Source: JANWVO01 sp037446555 (GTDB lineage: Bacteria > Acidobacteriota > Terriglobia > Bryobacterales > Bryobacteraceae). Taken from it: a stretch of 64,000 nucleotides of DNA. This document shows, one piece after another, positions 11,473-21,838 of this stretch. The stretch spans positions 1 through 64,000 of the forward strand of contig JBBIIK010000017.1 in the NCBI GenBank assembly GCA_037446555.1. Direction: 5' to 3'. The notes below the pieces were generated by a model that saw only the letters and a list, made by a program, of their open reading frames with translations, was not told the DNA's origin and did not search any database. The position numbers and the translations under genes were made by a program. The stretch's first letter is position 1; every line of letters starts with the position of its first letter.

Positions 11473-12317
11473 GAGCGCTGCTGCTTTTGCTGTGGTGCCT
11501 GAGGGCTGGAGCCGCAGAGCGGGCGCTGTTTGTGGCCGGGCTGGGCGGCGAGCCGGATTACGAGCAGCGCTTCCAGAGCCTGGCGCGCGAGGCGGCCAAG
11601 CTCACGGGCGGCGAGGCGCTCGCCGGGGCGCAGGTCAACAAGCAGGCGCTGAGGGAGGCGGTCGCGCGCGCGGCGGCGGGAATCGGAGAAGACGATGTGT
11701 TCGTGCTGGCGCTGATCGGCCACGGCACCTTCGACGGGCTCGAGTACAAGTTCAACGTGCCGGGGCCGGACGTCTCAGCATCCGAGTTGCGCGCGTGGCT
11801 GGAAAATGTGAAGGCGCGGCAGGTGGTGGTGCTGGCGACGAGCGCGAGCGGCGCCGCGCTGAAGGAGCTGGCGCACCCGCGGCGGGCGGTGTTCGCCGCC
11901 ACGCGTTCCGGCATGGAGAAGAACGCGGTCGCGTTTCCTCGCTATTGGGTGGAGGCGCTGCGCGACCCGTCCGCCGACGCGGACAAGAATGAGGCGGTGA
12001 GCGCGGCCGAGGCGTTCCGCTACGCGATGCAGAAGACCGCGGCGTTTTACGAGACGCAGAAGCGCATCGCCACCGAGCATCCGGCGATGGAAGACCCGGC
12101 GGGCGTGGGGCGCGCGGCGGTGGTCCGCTTCGGGGCGGCGCAGGCGGCGCTGGCGTCGCCGGCCAAGCGGGCGCTGCTCGAGCAGCGCGAGAAGATCGAG
12201 ATCGAGATCGAGAAGCTGAAGCGCGAGAAGGCGGCGCTGCCCGCCGGCGTTTACAAGAAGCGGCTGCAGGTGCTGCTGGTGACGCTGGCGGCGCTGCAGG
12301 AGGAGATCGAGCGATGA
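11469..12317 (+). CDS. Exported caspase-fold protein, catalytic Cys replaced by Ser
   Basis: I place the start at GTG 11469 (282 aa), overlapping the previous stop as GTGA and giving a signal peptide 'RALLLLLWCLRAGAA'; longer frames run into the upstream gene. The middle resembles a caspase/legumain (clan CD) fold: 'VFVLALIGHGTFDG' places a His at residue 85, and the strand ending 'VVVLATSASGAA' occupies the nucleophile position, where the family has D-A-C-x-S-G. Here that residue is Ser125. The C-terminus is a charged coiled coil (about 235-282, 'EKIEIEIEKLKREKAA'). It may be a pseudo-enzyme or a Ser-nucleophile variant. Position in the MoxR/vWA operon suggests a structural partner. Fold assignment is by motif only. 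Confidence 0.55.
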   Translation: MRALLLLLWCLRAGAAERALFVAGLGGEPDYEQRFQSLAREAAKLTGGEALAGAQVNKQALREAVARAAAGIGEDDVFVLALIGHGTFDGLEYKFNVPGPDVSASELRAWLENVKARQVVVLATSASGAALKELAHPRRAVFAATRSGMEKNAVAFPRYWVEALRDPSADADKNEAVSAAEAFRYAMQKTAAFYETQKRIATEHPAMEDPAGVGRAAVVRFGAAQAALASPAKRALLEQREKIEIEIEKLKREKAALPAGVYKKRLQVLLVTLAALQEEIER

Positions 12318-14407
12318 TGCGGGCGCTTCTGCTGCTGTGGATTGCCTGCTTCGCCGCGTGGGCGCAGACGGCGGCAGAGCTCGCCGAGCGCTACTGGAAG
12401 CAGCGTCGGTGGGAAGACGCGAATGCTGCCTTCCGCGCGGCGGTGAAGAGCGACCCGAAGAATCCGGTGCTGCGCGTGCGCTGGGGGTTGCTGCTGCTGG
12501 AGCGGTTCAATCCGGGCGAGGCGGCGGACCTGTTCCAGGAGGCGCTGGAGCTCGAGAAGGACTACCCGCCGGCGCTGCTCGGGCTGGCGCGCGTGGCGGC
12601 GGAACGAATGGACCCGAAGGCCGCGGAGCTGTGCCGCAAGGCGCTGGAGAAGGATCCGTCGCTTGAAGACGCGCGCGAGCTGCTGGCGAATGTGCTGCTG
12701 GAGGACGGCGACTTCGAGGCCGCCGCAGCGGAAGCGGGGAAGCTGGGCGCCCGGCCGGGCGGGCAGGCGGCGCTGGCCGCGATTGCTCTGCTGCGCGACG
12801 AGGACGCCGCGCCCGCGCTGGCGGCCATGGGCCGTCATGCTCCGGGCTATGCGCGGATCGCGCGGCACCTGGTGCTGAACCGGCGCTACGAGGAGGGGAT
12901 CGAGTATTACCGCAAGGCGCTCGAGATCGATCCGGAGTTTCACGCGGCGCGCAGTGAGCTGGGCATCAACCTGATGCGCGTGGGGCGCGACGCCGACGCC
13001 CGGCGCGAACTGGAAGCAGCCTATGAAGCCGGATACCGCAACGCGCCCACGGCCAATTCGCTGAAGCTGCTCGACACGCTGGAGAAGTTCGACGCCGTGC
13101 GCCGCCCGGGCTTCGTGCTGCGGCTCGACAGGAGCGAATCGAAGCTGCTGGCGCCGTATTTCGCGCGCGAGATCGAGCGCGCGCTCAAGGTCTACGAGAA
13201 GAAGTACGGCTTCCGCCTGCCCGGGCCCGTGCAGGTGGAGGCGTACAAGAATCACGCGGACTTTGAGGTGCGCACGCTGGGCGTGCCGGGGCTGGGCGCG
13301 CTCGGCGTGGCCTTCGGGCTCAGCGTGGCGATGGACAGCCCCTCGGCGCGCGCTCCCGGAGCATTCCATTGGGCCAGCACGCTGTGGCACGAGCTGAGCC
13401 ATGTCTTTGTGATCACCGCGACGCGCCACCGCGTGCCGCGGTGGTTCACGGAAGGCCTCTCCGTGCACGAAGAGACGGCGGCGGACCCAGAGTGGGGCGA
13501 CCGGCTGACGCCGGACATCGTCGCCGCCATGGCCAAGGGCGAGCTGCTGCCGGTGGAGCAGTTGGACCGCGGCTTTCAGCGCCCGCGCAGCCCGGGGCAG
13601 GTGACGGTGAGCTATTTCCAGGCGGGGCGGATCTGCGATTACATTGTGGAACGCTGGGGCTGGGGGAAGATCCTCGAAATGATCCGCGCCTTCCGGAAGC
13701 CTGCGCCGACAGGCGAGGTGCTCCAGCGGGTGCTGGGCGTGAGCGGCAAGGAGTTCGACGCACAGTTCCTCGCCTGGCTCAAGGAGCAGCACCGCACGCC
13801 GCTCGGGAATTTCAGCCCCTGGCGAGAGGAGCTGAAGAAGATGCACGAGGCGCGGCGGGGCCAGCAATGGCACGAGGTGCAAAGGCTGGCACGCAGCGCT
13901 ATCGACGCCTATCCGGAGTATGTCGAAGCCGGAAGCGCATACGAGGCGCTGGCGGAAGCCTGCGAGGCGCTGGGAGACCCGGCTTGCGCCGTCTCCGCGC
14001 TGGAACGTTACATGAAGCAAGGGGGGCGGGACCCGGAGCTGATCAAGAAGCTGGCGAAGCGGCTCGAGGAGGCGGGGCGCGCGGCGGACGCCGAGGCGGC
14101 GCTGGCGCGGCTGCTGTACATCTATCCGGTGAAGGACGAGGAGCTGCACCGGCGCCTGGCCGGGCTGCGAGAAAAGCTGGGCCGGTGGGAGGGGGCAGCG
14201 GAGGAATGGCGCGCAGTGCTTGCGTCCGGGACGGTGGATCCGGCATCGGCGTGGTATGGACTGGCGCTGGCCTACCGGGGGCTCGAGCGGAACGACGAGG
14301 CGCGCGACGCGGTGCTGGCGGCGTTGGAAGAGGCGCCGGGATACCGGCCCGCACAACGGCTTCTGCTGGAGTTGAACCGCGGAGCCGGAGAAAGGAAGAA
14401 CAACTGA
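12314..14407 (+). CDS. Exported TPR protein with MA-like gluzincin metallopeptidase domain
   Basis: A 697-residue protein beginning with a signal peptide (1-18, 'LLLWIACFAAWAQ'). TPR-type helical repeats fill about 20-235, a zinc peptidase domain about 270-480, and more TPRs about 500-690. The active-site motif HELSH is at 359-363, with the third ligand Glu probably at 380 in 'FTEGLSVHEE', matching peptidase MA-family gluzincins. It overlaps the upstream caspase-like gene as ATGA and is followed after 1 bp by the MoxR ATPase gene. The zinc site looks intact, so it is likely active outside the cytoplasm. Substrate unknown. Confidence 0.8.
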   Translation: MMRALLLLWIACFAAWAQTAAELAERYWKQRRWEDANAAFRAAVKSDPKNPVLRVRWGLLLLERFNPGEAADLFQEALELEKDYPPALLGLARVAAERMDPKAAELCRKALEKDPSLEDARELLANVLLEDGDFEAAAAEAGKLGARPGGQAALAAIALLRDEDAAPALAAMGRHAPGYARIARHLVLNRRYEEGIEYYRKALEIDPEFHAARSELGINLMRVGRDADARRELEAAYEAGYRNAPTANSLKLLDTLEKFDAVRRPGFVLRLDRSESKLLAPYFAREIERALKVYEKKYGFRLPGPVQVEAYKNHADFEVRTLGVPGLGALGVAFGLSVAMDSPSARAPGAFHWASTLWHELSHVFVITATRHRVPRWFTEGLSVHEETAADPEWGDRLTPDIVAAMAKGELLPVEQLDRGFQRPRSPGQVTVSYFQAGRICDYIVERWGWGKILEMIRAFRKPAPTGEVLQRVLGVSGKEFDAQFLAWLKEQHRTPLGNFSPWREELKKMHEARRGQQWHEVQRLARSAIDAYPEYVEAGSAYEALAEACEALGDPACAVSALERYMKQGGRDPELIKKLAKRLEEAGRAADAEAALARLLYIYPVKDEELHRRLAGLREKLGRWEGAAEEWRAVLASGTVDPASAWYGLALAYRGLERNDEARDAVLAALEEAPGYRPAQRLLLELNRGAGERKNN

Positions 14408-14408
14408 G

Positions 14409-15418
<1,010 letters not shown>

Positions 15419-15419
<1 letters not shown>

Positions 15420-16306
15420 TGCAGCAGCGCTTCCTCGACCCGCAGATTCTCGCCGGGATCGCGAATCTCGAGCTGACGGCGAAGACTGTGGTCGAGGGGT
15501 TCTTGAGCGGGCTGCACCGTTCGCCGGACTACGGCTTCAGCCAGGAGTTCGCAGAATACCGTCCTTATGCGCCGGGCGACGACCTGCGTTACGTGGACTG
15601 GAACGTCTACGCGCGCGCCGGACGGCTCTATTTGAAGCGGTTCCGAGGGGAGACGAACACGCGGCTGACGCTGCTGCTGGACCGCAGCGCTTCGATGGGT
15701 TTCCGCGGGCACGGGCTTCGCAAGATCGACTACGCCCGCTACCTGGCGGCATCGCTCGGCTTCCTGGCGCACCAGCAGCGCGATGCGGTGGGGCTGATTG
15801 CGTTCGACGACGAGGTGCGCGACTATGTGGAGCCGAGCTCGCGCCACGGGCAGTGGCTGAAGGTGCTGCACGCGATCGAGCGCGCCGAGCCGGGGCGCCG
15901 CACCGACTACGCGCAGCCGTTCTGGCATTTCCAGCAGTTCCTGCGCCGGCGCGGGATTGTGCTGGTGGTGAGCGACTTCTTTGCGCCGGCGCGCGACGTG
16001 GTGGCGACGGTGGCGCCGCTCCGGCAGCGCGGCAACGACTTGATCCTGATGCATGTTCTCGATCCGGAAGAAGTAGAGCCGGTGCTGGAGGGTTCGCGCC
16101 TGCTGGTCGACATGGAGACGGGCGAGGAGATGGAGGTGCATCCAGCTTACGCCGCGGGACTGTACCGCGAGAAGATGCGGCGGCACCTGGAAGAGCTGGA
16201 GTCACTGGCGCAGGGCGCGGGGCTCAGCTACTACCGCAGCCTGACGTCGGAGCCGCTCGACGAGGCGCTGCGGCGCTATCTGGCGGTGCGCGAGGGGAGG
16301 CCGTAG
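15419..16306 (+). CDS. DUF58 domain (vWA-like) protein
   Basis: A 295-residue soluble protein. The DUF58 signature 'FAEYRPYAPGDDLRYVDW' is at about 44-61 and a MIDAS-like 'LLLDRSASMGF' at about 85-95. No membrane helix is seen, so it is expected to be cytoplasmic or peripheral. DUF58 proteins are almost always encoded directly after a MoxR ATPase and are thought to be their clients. Here the genes overlap by 1 bp, and the BatA-type gene begins immediately after the stop. The DxSxS metal site (88-92) is intact. Confidence 0.9.
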
Positions 16307-18205
16307 ATGGGCCTGCTGGCGCCATGGTTTCTGGCCGGACTGGGGCTGCTGGCGCTGCCCGTGTATCTGCACCTGCTGAGGCGGAGCCGGCCGGATTCGA
16401 AACAATTCAGCTCGTTGATGTTTTTTGAGCCGGGCCGGCAGGCGGAGCTGCGGAGGCGGCGGCTGGACTACGTGGCGCTGCTGGCGGCGCGGCTCGTGCT
16501 GCTGGCGCTGATCCTGCTGGCGTTCGCACAGCCGGTGCTGCGCTCCACGGCGGTGCGCGCCGGCGCCCCGGCGCTGCGGCTGGTAGCGGTGGACTCGTCG
16601 GCGAGCATGGGCTACCGCGGGCGGATGGAGGCGGCGCGGCGGAAGGCTGCGGAGCTGCTGAACGACGACGCGCGCCTCGCGGCGTTCGATTCCCGCCTGC
16701 GGCTGCTGGACCGGGCGGAGCTGGCGAGGCTCGAGGCGGGCGGCGCGGCGAACTCTTTCGGCGAGCTGGCGCGGGCGCTGCGGGCTTTCCACGAAGAGCA
16801 GAAGCGTCCGGTGGAGGTCCATCTGATCAGCGATTTCCAGCGCACGGGGCTGCCCGGCGGCTTCGCCGAGCTGGCGCTGCCGGAGGGCGTCGCGCTGCGC
16901 GTGCATCCGGTGGCGGAGGGCGCGGAACCGAACTGGGCGGTGGAGAGCGTGAGCGCGCCGGGGCGCGTGCGGCACGGGCGCGAGGCGCGCGTGCAGGCGG
17001 TGATCGCCGGCTTCCACACCGTAGCGGCCCGCAAGACCGTGACGCTGCTGGCAGGGGGCCGGGAAGCGGCGCGCAAGGAAGTGGAGGTTCCGCCGGAAGG
17101 GCGCGCGACGGTGGAATTCGAAGGCGTGGATCTGCCCTACGGGTTCACGCATTGCGCGGTGCGCATGCAGCCGGGCGACGGGCTGGCGGCGGATGACGAG
17201 TTCCTGTTTGCGATCGAGCGCACGGATCCGTTGCCTCTCGCCTATTTCGGCGACAGGCGCGCGGAGACCTACCTGCGGAATGCGCTGGAGGCGGCAGCGG
17301 GCGCCGCGTTCACGCTGGCCGGCGCGGACTGGCAGCGCGCGCGGGCATTGATTGCGGCGGGCGCGATGCCTCCGGAAGCCGAGCTGGCGGCCGCGGTGCG
17401 CCGCGGGGCTGGGCTGCTGCTGGTGCTAGGCGCGGCCGATGCGGCGCGCGGGCGCGTGCCGGTGACCGGGCAGAAGATTACCGGCACGAGGTATGCGCCG
17501 CGCTCGGCGGAAGGGTTTTTCCTGGCGAGCCGCGTGGACGGCACGTCTCCGCTGATCGAAAAGGCCGGCGGCTGGGAGGGGGTGCGCTTCTATCAGGTCA
17601 TTGCGGTGGAGCCCGGAGAGGCGCGCGTGCTGGCGGCGCTCAGCGACGGCACGCCGCTGCTGCTGGAGCAGCGCGTGGGCGAAGGGACAGTGCTGGTGCT
17701 CGCCTCGCCGCTGGACGGCGTGGCAAACGATTTTCCGCTGCACCCATCGTTCGTCCCGCTCGTCGAGCAGGCGGCGCGGCGGCTGGTGGAGTGGGAGGAT
17801 TCAACGGCCGCGATGGCTGCCGGCGAGCTTCTGGCGCCGGCGGCGGGCGCGGGGGCTCGCGCCTTTGAGGTGCTCGATCCGCGCGGGCAACGGGCGTTGA
17901 GCTATTCGGAAAGCGCCAAGGGAGCGGCGGTGGAGCTGGAGCGCACCGGCTTCTGGCGCGTGATGCGCGGCGGGGGGCGTGACAGGGTGATCGCCGTGAA
18001 TGCGGACCGGCGGGAGTCTGACCTGAAGCCGGTTCCGGAGGAAACGCTGCGGATGTGGCCCGCGGCGGCAGCGGCGGCGGGACAGGGCGGCGGAGGCGCG
18101 CCGCCGGAGAAGCCGCTGGCGCTGTGGATGCTGGCAGCGGCGCTGGCGGCGGCGGTGGTGGAAGCGGTGCTCGCGTCGTACTATCTGGGCAAGGAGGCGG
18201 TATGA
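16307..18205 (+). CDS. BatA-type vWA membrane protein
   Basis: A 632-residue protein with the BatA N-terminal module 'LLAPWFLAGLGLLALPVYLH' (first membrane helix), a second helix at about 58-78, and a vWA MIDAS 'DSSAS' at 96-100. A long periplasmic beta-rich part follows, including a GATase-like segment around 'RGAGLLLVLGAADAARGRVP'. A final membrane helix lies at about 602-625. The arrangement corresponds to aerotolerance (Bat) proteins and to large vWA proteins of MoxR clusters. It joins the DUF58 gene with no spacing and overlaps the DUF4175 gene by ATGA. An envelope complex with the gene products at 9244 and 18202 is inferred. Confidence 0.85.
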   Translation: MGLLAPWFLAGLGLLALPVYLHLLRRSRPDSKQFSSLMFFEPGRQAELRRRRLDYVALLAARLVLLALILLAFAQPVLRSTAVRAGAPALRLVAVDSSASMGYRGRMEAARRKAAELLNDDARLAAFDSRLRLLDRAELARLEAGGAANSFGELARALRAFHEEQKRPVEVHLISDFQRTGLPGGFAELALPEGVALRVHPVAEGAEPNWAVESVSAPGRVRHGREARVQAVIAGFHTVAARKTVTLLAGGREAARKEVEVPPEGRATVEFEGVDLPYGFTHCAVRMQPGDGLAADDEFLFAIERTDPLPLAYFGDRRAETYLRNALEAAAGAAFTLAGADWQRARALIAAGAMPPEAELAAAVRRGAGLLLVLGAADAARGRVPVTGQKITGTRYAPRSAEGFFLASRVDGTSPLIEKAGGWEGVRFYQVIAVEPGEARVLAALSDGTPLLLEQRVGEGTVLVLASPLDGVANDFPLHPSFVPLVEQAARRLVEWEDSTAAMAAGELLAPAAGAGARAFEVLDPRGQRALSYSESAKGAAVELERTGFWRVMRGGGRDRVIAVNADRRESDLKPVPEETLRMWPAAAAAAGQGGGGAPPEKPLALWMLAAALAAAVVEAVLASYYLGKEAV

Positions 18206-21200
18206 GCGCGCGGGAAAGGTTTCTGGAGTACTTGGGCGCAGTGGAGCGGCGGCTGTGGCTGCGGTCGCTGGGCGTGGGCTTGGCGGTCGTGGCGGGGCTG
18301 TTGCTGGCGTGGACGCTTGCGGGCGCGTGGCTGGGCTTGCGCTGGGCGTTCGATGCGCGGCTGATGCTGGCGCTGCGCGTGGCGCTGGTGGTGGCGGCGG
18401 GGGCGGGGCTGGCGCTGGCAGTGGCCGCGCCGGTGCTGCGCGTCAACCGCAAGCGCGCGGCGGAGCTGGCGGAGCGGAAGCTGGAGGGCTTGCAGGAACG
18501 CGCGGCAACGTTGGCCGGCCCGGCGGCCGACTCGCCGCTGGCGGAGCTGGTGGCGGAGGAGGCGCTGCAATATGCGCAGGCCGTGCCGCCGGCTGCGCTA
18601 GTGGGGCGCGCGGCGATGATCGGCGGCGGCGTCATCGCCGGCGCCAGCGTGTTGCTGCTTGTGTGGCTGACGGTGGCGGCGCCGGGCTCGCTTGGCTACG
18701 GCGCGCATCTGTTGTGGGCGGGCGCTCCGCCTGAGGGGCAGCGGGCGCTGTTCCAACTGACGGTGAAGCCGGGCGACGCGAAGGTGCGGCGCGGCGGGGA
18801 TCAGATGATCGAAGCCGTGGCGGCGGGGCTCGATTCGGCGCCCATGCGGCTGCGTCTGCGCCGCGCGGGCTCGCCGCAGTGGGAGGCGCTGCCGATGGAG
18901 CCGAACGCGGCGGGCGCGGGCGCGGTGTTCCTGTTGGCGGGGATCACCGGGGATGTCGAATACCAGGTGGATGCGCAGAGGATGCGTTCGCCCGTGTACC
19001 GGCTGAAGGTGGTGGAGCTGCCGAAGATCGTGAAGTACCGCGTGCGGTACCGCTATCCGGCGTACCTGGGGATGCCGGAGAGCGTGGAGGATCCCGGCGG
19101 CGACATCCGCGCCGTGGAGCAGACGCGGGCGCAAATCGAGATCGAAACCGACAAGCCGCTGGAGAGCGGGCTGCTGGTGCTCGACGACGGGACGCGCGTG
19201 CCGCTGGAGCGGCGCGAGGGAACCTCGGCGCGCGCCGAACTGGAAGTGAAGCGCGACGGCTCGTTTTACTTTGCGGCGCTGGACGGAGGCGCGCCGGTGC
19301 GGCTGAGCGAGGACTACTTCATCGAGGCGCGCCCCGAGCGCGCGCCCGAGGTGCGGCTGTCGAGGCCGGGGCGGGACGCGCGCGTAAGCCCGATCGAAGA
19401 AGTGACGGTGGAGGCGGAAGCGGCCGACGACTTCGGGCTGCAAGGGCTGGAGATCACCTACAGCGTCAACGGCGGCGAGCCGCGCACGGTGAAGGCGCCG
19501 GTGCAGCGCGGAGAGAAGGAGGCGCGGGGGCGCACGGTCATCGCGCTGGAGGAGTTCAAGCTCCAGCCCGGCGACATCGTGGCGCTGTCAGCCACGGCGC
19601 GCGATGCGCGCACGTCGGCACAGACAGACATTTTCTTCCTGGAGGCGCAGCCCTACGAGCGCGAATTCCTGCAATCGCAGACGATGGGCGGCGGCGGCAT
19701 GGAGGGCGAGGGCGAGGAAGAGAACGACATCGTGCAGCGGCAGAAGGAGATCATCGCTGCGACGTGGAACCAGATGCGGGCGGTCCGGCAGCGCCCGCAG
19801 GCGCGCCAGGACGCGGCGTTTCTCTCCGGCATGCAGCAGAAGCTCTCCGAACAGGCGCAGTCGCTGGCGCAGCGCATGCGGAGCCGGCAGCTGGCGGCCA
19901 CCAACGAGGAGTTCCAGAAGTTTTCAATCGAGATGGGCAGCGCGTCGAAGGCAATGCAGGACGCGGCGGCGAAATTGCGCTCGTTGCAGTGGCGCGAGGC
20001 GCTGAGCCCCGAGCAGCGCGCGCTGCAACACCTGCTGCGAGCCGAGAGCCTGTTCCGGCAGATCCAGGTGGCCTTCGGGCAGCAGGGCGGAGGGCGCGGA
20101 GGCGCTGGTGGGCAGATGCGCGACCTGGAAAGCCTCTTCGAGCTGGAGCTGGATCTGGAGAAGAACCAGTATGAAACGGTGCAAAACGCGTCGTCATCGG
20201 CGAGCCGCGAGCGGCAGATCGACGAGGCGCTGAAGAAGCTGGAGGAGCTGGCTCGGCGGCAGCAGCAGCAGGCCGAACAGCAGCGGCGCAACGAGCAGAG
20301 CTTCCAGCAGCGCTGGGCGCAGGAGATGCTGCGGCGCGAGGCGGAAGAGCTGCGGCGGCAGCTGGAGCAAATGCAACGAGAGCAGCGCGGGCAGAGTTCG
20401 CAGAGCGCCCAGGGATCGCAGACAGGCCAGCAGGGCCAAGCCGGCGAGAGCGGCGCCCAAGGGCAGCGGCGCGCGGGCGGCGTGCAGAGCGAGAGGCTGG
20501 GCCGGGCGCAGCAGCAGGTGGAGCGGGCGCTGGAAGACATGAGACGGGCGCAAGCGGCAGCGGGAAGCGAGGCGCAGGAGAACGCGAGGCGCGCGGCGGA
20601 GCGGATGTCGCAGGCGCTCGATGAGTTGGGGCAGATGCGGCGGCAGCAGGCGGGCGACCGGATGGAGTCGGTGAGCCGGCGCGCCGCGGATCTGGCTGAA
20701 CGGCAGCGGCGCTACGAGGAACAGGTGAGGAAGGCGTTTCCGCAGCCGCAGGCGGGAGCGCAGCAGCCGGGGCAGCCCGCGGTTTCGGCGGCGGAGTCCG
20801 AGCGGCTGGCGCGCGAGAAGGAGTCGATGCAGCGCGATTACCAGCGGTTGGAGCAGGAGATGCGCGAAGCGGCGCGGGCGATGGACGGGGCGCAGCGGGG
20901 GGCGGCGTCGCGGTTGCGCGAAGCGCTGGGCGAGGCGCAACAGAATGAAGTTGGCTTGCGCATGCGGCTGGGCGCGGAGTGGATGCGGCGCGGGCTTGGG
21001 CCGTATCTGGGGCCGCGGGAGCGCGTCGTGACCGAGGCGCTGGAACGGCTGAGCGAGCAGGTGGAGCAGGCCAAGCAGCTGGCAGGGCGGGAAGGAAACG
21101 GAGGCGAGCAGCGGGAACGGATCGAGCGCGCGCTGGGGCAGATCGAGAATCTCCGCGAACAACTGGAGCGGCAGGCGCGGGGCGGGCGCGAATCCGGGCA

Positions 21201-21783
21201 GGGGCAGCAGCGCGAAGGCGGGCGGGAAAGCGGGCAGCAGCAAGGGCAGGGAGGCCAGCAGGGCAGGGAAGGACAGAAGGGACAAGGGCAGCAGGCGCGC
21301 GGCGGAGGGGAGGGCCAACGGCAGGATGGCGCAGATCCTATGGGACCCCTCGGCGGAGACAGGAGGAGGCAAACCGGGGGCGACACGTCGTTCTGGCGGG
21401 GCGATTATGGGGCGCTGAACGACGGCACGCTGCAACCGGACTGGAGCCGCAACGCCGAGGCGAGGCGCGGCGCTTGGGCGGACGCCATGCGGCAATTGCG
21501 GCAACTGCGCGAGGAGGGCGCGGTGAGCGACGAGACGCAAGCCGAGCTGGAGCGGCTGCTGCGGCGCATGCAGCAGCTGGATCCGGCGCGGTTCGGATCT
21601 CCGCTGCTGAGCTCGCGAATCGAGAACGAGTTGCTGCCGCAACTGGAGCAGGTGGAATTGCGCTTGCGGAAGGAGCTTTCCGCGCAGAGCGGCGCGCCGC
21701 GGGCGGCGCCGGCGGCGAAGGCGCCTCCGGGGTATGCCGAGGCGGTGGCCGAGTATTTCCGCCGGCTGAGCCGCGGGCGGTAG
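18202..21783 (+). CDS. DUF4175-family membrane protein with long Gln/Arg-rich coiled coil
   Basis: The start is ATG 18202 (1193 aa), overlapping the BatA-type stop as ATGA; the open frame extends to 18055 but would duplicate coding sequence. Three hydrophobic segments lie near the N-terminus (about 22-45, 51-75 and 135-155). A periplasmic region to about 500 has Ig-like strands ('VVELPKIVKYRVRYRYPAYL'). From about 510 to 1120 the protein is almost entirely charged, Gln- and Arg-rich helix with coiled-coil heptads, interrupted by low-complexity Gly/Gln segments (near 735 and 1000-1050). This matches DUF4175-like proteins found with MoxR/BatA genes. A rod-like scaffold reaching across the periplasm is inferred. 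Confidence 0.75.
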   Translation: MSARERFLEYLGAVERRLWLRSLGVGLAVVAGLLLAWTLAGAWLGLRWAFDARLMLALRVALVVAAGAGLALAVAAPVLRVNRKRAAELAERKLEGLQERAATLAGPAADSPLAELVAEEALQYAQAVPPAALVGRAAMIGGGVIAGASVLLLVWLTVAAPGSLGYGAHLLWAGAPPEGQRALFQLTVKPGDAKVRRGGDQMIEAVAAGLDSAPMRLRLRRAGSPQWEALPMEPNAAGAGAVFLLAGITGDVEYQVDAQRMRSPVYRLKVVELPKIVKYRVRYRYPAYLGMPESVEDPGGDIRAVEQTRAQIEIETDKPLESGLLVLDDGTRVPLERREGTSARAELEVKRDGSFYFAALDGGAPVRLSEDYFIEARPERAPEVRLSRPGRDARVSPIEEVTVEAEAADDFGLQGLEITYSVNGGEPRTVKAPVQRGEKEARGRTVIALEEFKLQPGDIVALSATARDARTSAQTDIFFLEAQPYEREFLQSQTMGGGGMEGEGEEENDIVQRQKEIIAATWNQMRAVRQRPQARQDAAFLSGMQQKLSEQAQSLAQRMRSRQLAATNEEFQKFSIEMGSASKAMQDAAAKLRSLQWREALSPEQRALQHLLRAESLFRQIQVAFGQQGGGRGGAGGQMRDLESLFELELDLEKNQYETVQNASSSASRERQIDEALKKLEELARRQQQQAEQQRRNEQSFQQRWAQEMLRREAEELRRQLEQMQREQRGQSSQSAQGSQTGQQGQAGESGAQGQRRAGGVQSERLGRAQQQVERALEDMRRAQAAAGSEAQENARRAAERMSQALDELGQMRRQQAGDRMESVSRRAADLAERQRRYEEQVRKAFPQPQAGAQQPGQPAVSAAESERLAREKESMQRDYQRLEQEMREAARAMDGAQRGAASRLREALGEAQQNEVGLRMRLGAEWMRRGLGPYLGPRERVVTEALERLSEQVEQAKQLAGREGNGGEQRERIERALGQIENLREQLERQARGGRESGQGQQREGGRESGQQQGQGGQQGREGQKGQGQQARGGGEGQRQDGADPMGPLGGDRRRQTGGDTSFWRGDYGALNDGTLQPDWSRNAEARRGAWADAMRQLRQLREEGAVSDETQAELERLLRRMQQLDPARFGSPLLSSRIENELLPQLEQVELRLRKELSAQSGAPRAAPAAKAPPGYAEAVAEYFRRLSRGR

Positions 21784-21838
21784 CCACCGGCTGGCGGGAA
21801 TCTGAATTGACGAAGGGCGGTTGCTCTGAAAGGATGAA

